Assembly: GCF_003952465.1 (NCBI RefSeq)
Contig: NZ_CP034448.1
Span: 3,077,001-3,141,000, forward strand
DNA from: Mesorhizobium sp. M1B.F.Ca.ET.045.04.1.1
GTDB taxonomy: Bacteria > Pseudomonadota > Alphaproteobacteria > Rhizobiales > Rhizobiaceae
DNA: 64,000 nucleotides
Direction: 5' to 3'
Shown here: one piece after another, positions 62,987 to 64,000 of the stretch
How the letters are laid out: the number at the start of each line of letters is the position of its first letter
Numbering within the stretch: the stretch's first letter is position 1
Position numbers and translations under genes: made by a program
The notes under the pieces: model-generated
The model's database searches: none
The model's input: the letters and a program-made list of their open reading frames with translations, nothing else
Told to the model about the DNA's origin: nothing

Positions 62987-64000
62987 CTAGAATCCCTCGC
63001 GCGAAAGGTTCGCGAGGTCTACGTCTGACATTCCCTCGATTCCAAGAGCAGGAAGAATATCGTTGCCTGCCTTGAGATCGCGACCGTAAGCAGCCGACAA
63101 GATCGAAATTCCGGACTCGTGGAGTATGGCCGGGTTCCCGGTGATCTTACCCAACAATGCGGTCGGCAGCAGCCCGAACGGGACGTCCTCGAGAATATAG
63201 CGGCTTTCGATGGTTGTCGGTCCAAAGCCACCGCGGCCTTGGCGGTCCATCTCCTGATTCATCTCCGAAACGGTTCCCATCGGAACATGGAACGACAACG
63301 AAAAATGCTCTTTGACGGTCCGAACTGCGATGCCAAAATGGCTGGCGATGGCAAGCCGTTCGGCATCCAGGGCCTCGATAAGGCGGCCGACGGCAGGGGT
63401 GACGTTTCCCCCCTGGCTCCATTGCTCGGCCTTTTCCATGCGCGTCAGATTAAGAAGCGCAATTCCCAGATGATTTTGCGGATTGAGGTTGCTGAGCGCG
63501 ATCGCAAGCATCCCGTCGCGCTTGACGAAACGATCATCGAACAAGGTTGTGCAAAGTTCGTATCCTTCATCCTGGGCTTTGAAGGGCAGCGTCGCAACGT
63601 CAAGCTTCTGGCGAATGGTGGTGACATGGACTTCGGTCGGCCCGAGCTGGCGGCCAGTCAATAGCGTTGTGCCCCAAACGACGATCGGCAACGAGACCTT
63701 GCGTTCAGCCAATCGCCTGGAGAGATAAAGCGCCGCGAACGAACAATGCGAACTGATGATGACCGGTATTCCATCAGTCAGATGGGGGATGGCCGCATCC
63801 ATCACCATCTTGTGGCCGTAGGCCGGGAGCGCAATCACCACCACGTCCGCGTTGGCGACGGCATCCTTGCAGTCCCTGGCAATGCGTACCGGAACCGTCG
63901 CCTCTATATCCCCCGTCGCTTTCAACAAATCCCCAGCAGCCAAGGCTTTGGTGCGCTGTCCCGACGGTGACCAAAGTGATGGCGAATGTCCCGAATTCGC
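62987..64000 (-). CDS. NAD/NADP octopine/nopaline dehydrogenase family protein, N-terminus off window
   Basis: At least 337 residues; the frame is open to the window edge, so the first part of the Rossmann domain is missing. Visible are GHSPSLWSPSGQRTKALAAG after the missing glycine loop, VANADVVVIALPAYGHKMVM, VVWGTTLLTGRQLGPTEVHV, and the C-terminal catalytic domain with ALSNLNPQNHLGIALLNLTR and ESRYILEDVPFGLLPTALLG (the conserved ED.P.G). The family reduces imines formed from 2-oxo acids and amino acids, or acts on related substrates. Confidence 0.85.
   Translation of the reverse strand, partial: ANSGHSPSLWSPSGQRTKALAAGDLLKATGDIEATVPVRIARDCKDAVANADVVVIALPAYGHKMVMDAAIPHLTDGIPVIISSHCSFAALYLSRRLAERKVSLPIVVWGTTLLTGRQLGPTEVHVTTIRQKLDVATLPFKAQDEGYELCTTLFDDRFVKRDGMLAIALSNLNPQNHLGIALLNLTRMEKAEQWSQGGNVTPAVGRLIEALDAERLAIASHFGIAVRTVKEHFSLSFHVPMGTVSEMNQEMDRQGRGGFGPTTIESRYILEDVPFGLLPTALLGKITGNPAILHESGISILSAAYGRDLKAGNDILPALGIEGMSDVDLANLSREGF

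Noticed and set aside
1-64000. tRNA genes or CRISPR arrays as integration or defence landmarks
   Set aside because: None seen by eye; no tRNA acceptor or T-arm sequence or regularly spaced repeat was found. A tRNA scan would be decisive.

Overview
The window is GC-rich DNA from an alphaproteobacterium, most likely a Mesorhizobium-like member of the Rhizobiales. The assignment rests on a MucR/Ros regulator, an HWE histidine kinase, a LigD ligase without a phosphoesterase domain, several solute-uptake ABC operons, and a MobC/relaxase/ParA/DUF736/DUF2493/Toprim/ParB/DUF2958/ArdC block typical of integrative or mobilizable elements of this order. No rRNA, tRNA or CRISPR array was found.

Layout. 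(a) 1-4096, minus: a large Ig-repeat autotransporter that runs off the left edge and has a one-base frameshift in a homopolymer at 3057-3060. (b) 4335-6571, plus: three small tail-collar proteins and a GNAT acetyltransferase. (c) 24214 down to 6603, minus: an almost gapless chain of an EEP nuclease-fold protein, a 1415-aa DUF6603 protein, three large unrecognised proteins (464, 317 and 1202 aa), three paralogous Ig-plus-collar proteins, a phosphotransferase-fold protein and a DUF6916 protein. This is the best candidate for an undescribed system. (d) 24.2-26.0 kb: decayed DNA with an RND-permease fragment and a broken copy of a GntR regulator. (e) 26.0-33.6 kb: a polar amino-acid/amine uptake ABC operon with a cupin and an FAD amine oxidase, then a GntR/FadR regulator divergent from a semialdehyde dehydrogenase. 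The regulator-operator-promoter block is present twice, intact at 32.0 kb and with the regulator gene broken at 26.0 kb. (f) 34.0-38.8 kb: a complete branched-chain-type (Liv) ABC transporter. (g) 39.5-47.2 kb: LigD, HWE kinase, exonuclease III, a HARP-domain protein and small genes. (h) 47.2-49.4 kb: mostly non-coding, with a 384-bp terminal-inverted-repeat element and a Phd/PemK-like toxin-antitoxin pair whose toxin looks frameshifted. (i) 49.4-61.2 kb: mobilization and maintenance genes with a candidate oriT carrying an IncP-like nic sequence. (j) 61.7-64.0 kb: a MucR regulator and an octopine/nopaline-dehydrogenase-family gene that runs off the right edge.

How parts fit together. The chain in (c) has gaps or overlaps of a few bases through most of its length, so it is probably transcribed and translated as a unit; the collar genes in (b) carry the same fold and lie just beyond its end in the opposite direction. 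In (e) the transporter, oxidase and dehydrogenase would make a pathway from imported amine or amino acid to aldehyde to acid, and the shared operator suggests one GntR protein controls both halves. In (i), conserved palindromic leaders precede DUF736/DUF2493 and ParB/ArdC, which suggests a common control layer. The ParB there looks internally deleted.
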